From an uncultured Porphyromonadaceae bacterium (GTDB taxonomy: Bacteria; Bacteroidota; Bacteroidia; Bacteroidales; Muribaculaceae): 6,231 bases of DNA. Made by a program: the position numbers and the translations under genes. The notes under the pieces were generated by a model. That model was given only the letters and a program-made list of their open reading frames with translations, was not told where the DNA came from and did no database searches. Positions 5,854-6,231 of the stretch are shown here, piece by piece. Within the stretch, counting starts at the first letter, position 1, and each line of letters opens with the position of its first letter. The stretch is from positions 1 through 6,231 of the forward strand of contig USKE01000136.1 in the NCBI GenBank assembly GCA_900555165.1. Reading direction: 5' to 3'.

Positions 5854-6231
5854 ATGAGCAACAGGAATGACTCTGGGAAACGCGGCGCCGTGCGGGCCTG
5901 GATAGAGGCCATGCGGCTGCGCACACTCCCTGTGGGCGCCTCGTGTGTGCTTGCGGGGATGGGACTGGCCCTGCTGGACGGTTACTGGCGGCTGTGGCCG
6001 GCGGTAATCTGTCTGGTGTTCGCCCTGCTGGCACAGGTGGCGTCGAACTTCGCCAACGAGTATTTCGACTATCGCGCCGGACTCGACGCCCCCGGGCGCG
6101 AGGGTCCGCGGCGAGGCGTAACCGAGGGGGACATCACGCCACGCGCCATGGCCGCGGCAACATTCGCCACCCTCGGCATAGACTGCCTCATCGGCTGGCC
6201 GCCGGTCTTGGTGGGGGGCGGCATCGTCAAC
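5854..6231 (+). CDS. menA: 1,4-dihydroxy-2-naphthoate polyprenyltransferase, N-terminal part (truncated by window end)
   Basis: The first 126 codons are present and the frame runs off the right edge. MenA is an integral membrane UbiA-family enzyme that joins a polyprenyl chain to 1,4-dihydroxy-2-naphthoate, making demethylmenaquinone for anaerobic respiration. The diagnostic stretch is at 65-88: NFANEYFDYRAGLD, then REGPRRG. It matches the N-D-D prenyl-diphosphate/Mg2+ binding motif (Asn68, Asp72, Asp78) and the GPxR that follows it in MenA. WIEAMRLRTLPVG (16-28) is the usual start of the family, just before the first membrane helix (about 27-41); a second helix spans about 48-63. The ATG at 5854 places about 15 residues before this, a normal length; Met20 would cut into the conserved start. 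The gene has its own promoter and follows a terminator. Other UbiA enzymes are possible but fit the GPxR stretch less well. Confidence 0.9.
   Translation, partial: MSNRNDSGKRGAVRAWIEAMRLRTLPVGASCVLAGMGLALLDGYWRLWPAVICLVFALLAQVASNFANEYFDYRAGLDAPGREGPRRGVTEGDITPRAMAAATFATLGIDCLIGWPPVLVGGGIVN

Overview
The window looks like a GC-rich member of the Bacteroidales, most likely near Muribaculaceae or Prevotella. Three things point that way. TAnnTTTG-type -7 promoter elements sit before all three main genes, and no gene has a clear Shine-Dalgarno sequence. The large exported protein ends in the short YYNMQG...VYLEV...RKV tail typical of secreted proteins in these groups. The MenA start region carries a Bacteroidetes-like NEYFDY motif. 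The family-level placement is inference.

Layout, all on the + strand: (1) the last ~33 codons of an unidentified gene (2-100); (2) a 198-bp spacer with six 9-bp tandem units, a 13-bp direct repeat, two small inverted repeats and a promoter; (3) a YycJ/WalJ-like metallo-beta-lactamase-fold hydrolase (299-1444) with an unusual ~104-residue disordered-looking N-terminal extension; (4) a 336-bp gap holding a promoter and a long leader of ~270 nt with several possible hairpins and tiny ORFs; (5) a 1306-residue exported multidomain protein (1781-5701) with a Sec signal peptide, beta-rich domains, an Fn3-like domain and a type IX-like C-terminal tail; (6) a short 3' region with one extra hairpin and a strong intrinsic terminator; (7) the first 126 codons of menA (5854 to the window end), driven by its own promoter and probably almost leaderless.

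The genes share a strand but each has its own promoter-like element, so they look like three transcription units rather than one pathway operon: a cytoplasmic nuclease-type hydrolase, a surface or secreted protein, and a membrane enzyme of menaquinone synthesis. I see no defence system, mobile element, CRISPR array or structural RNA gene. The least explained parts are the long leader of the exported protein, the sharp change in third-position GC inside that gene just after the Fn3-like domain, and the 9-bp tandem repeat near the start of the window.
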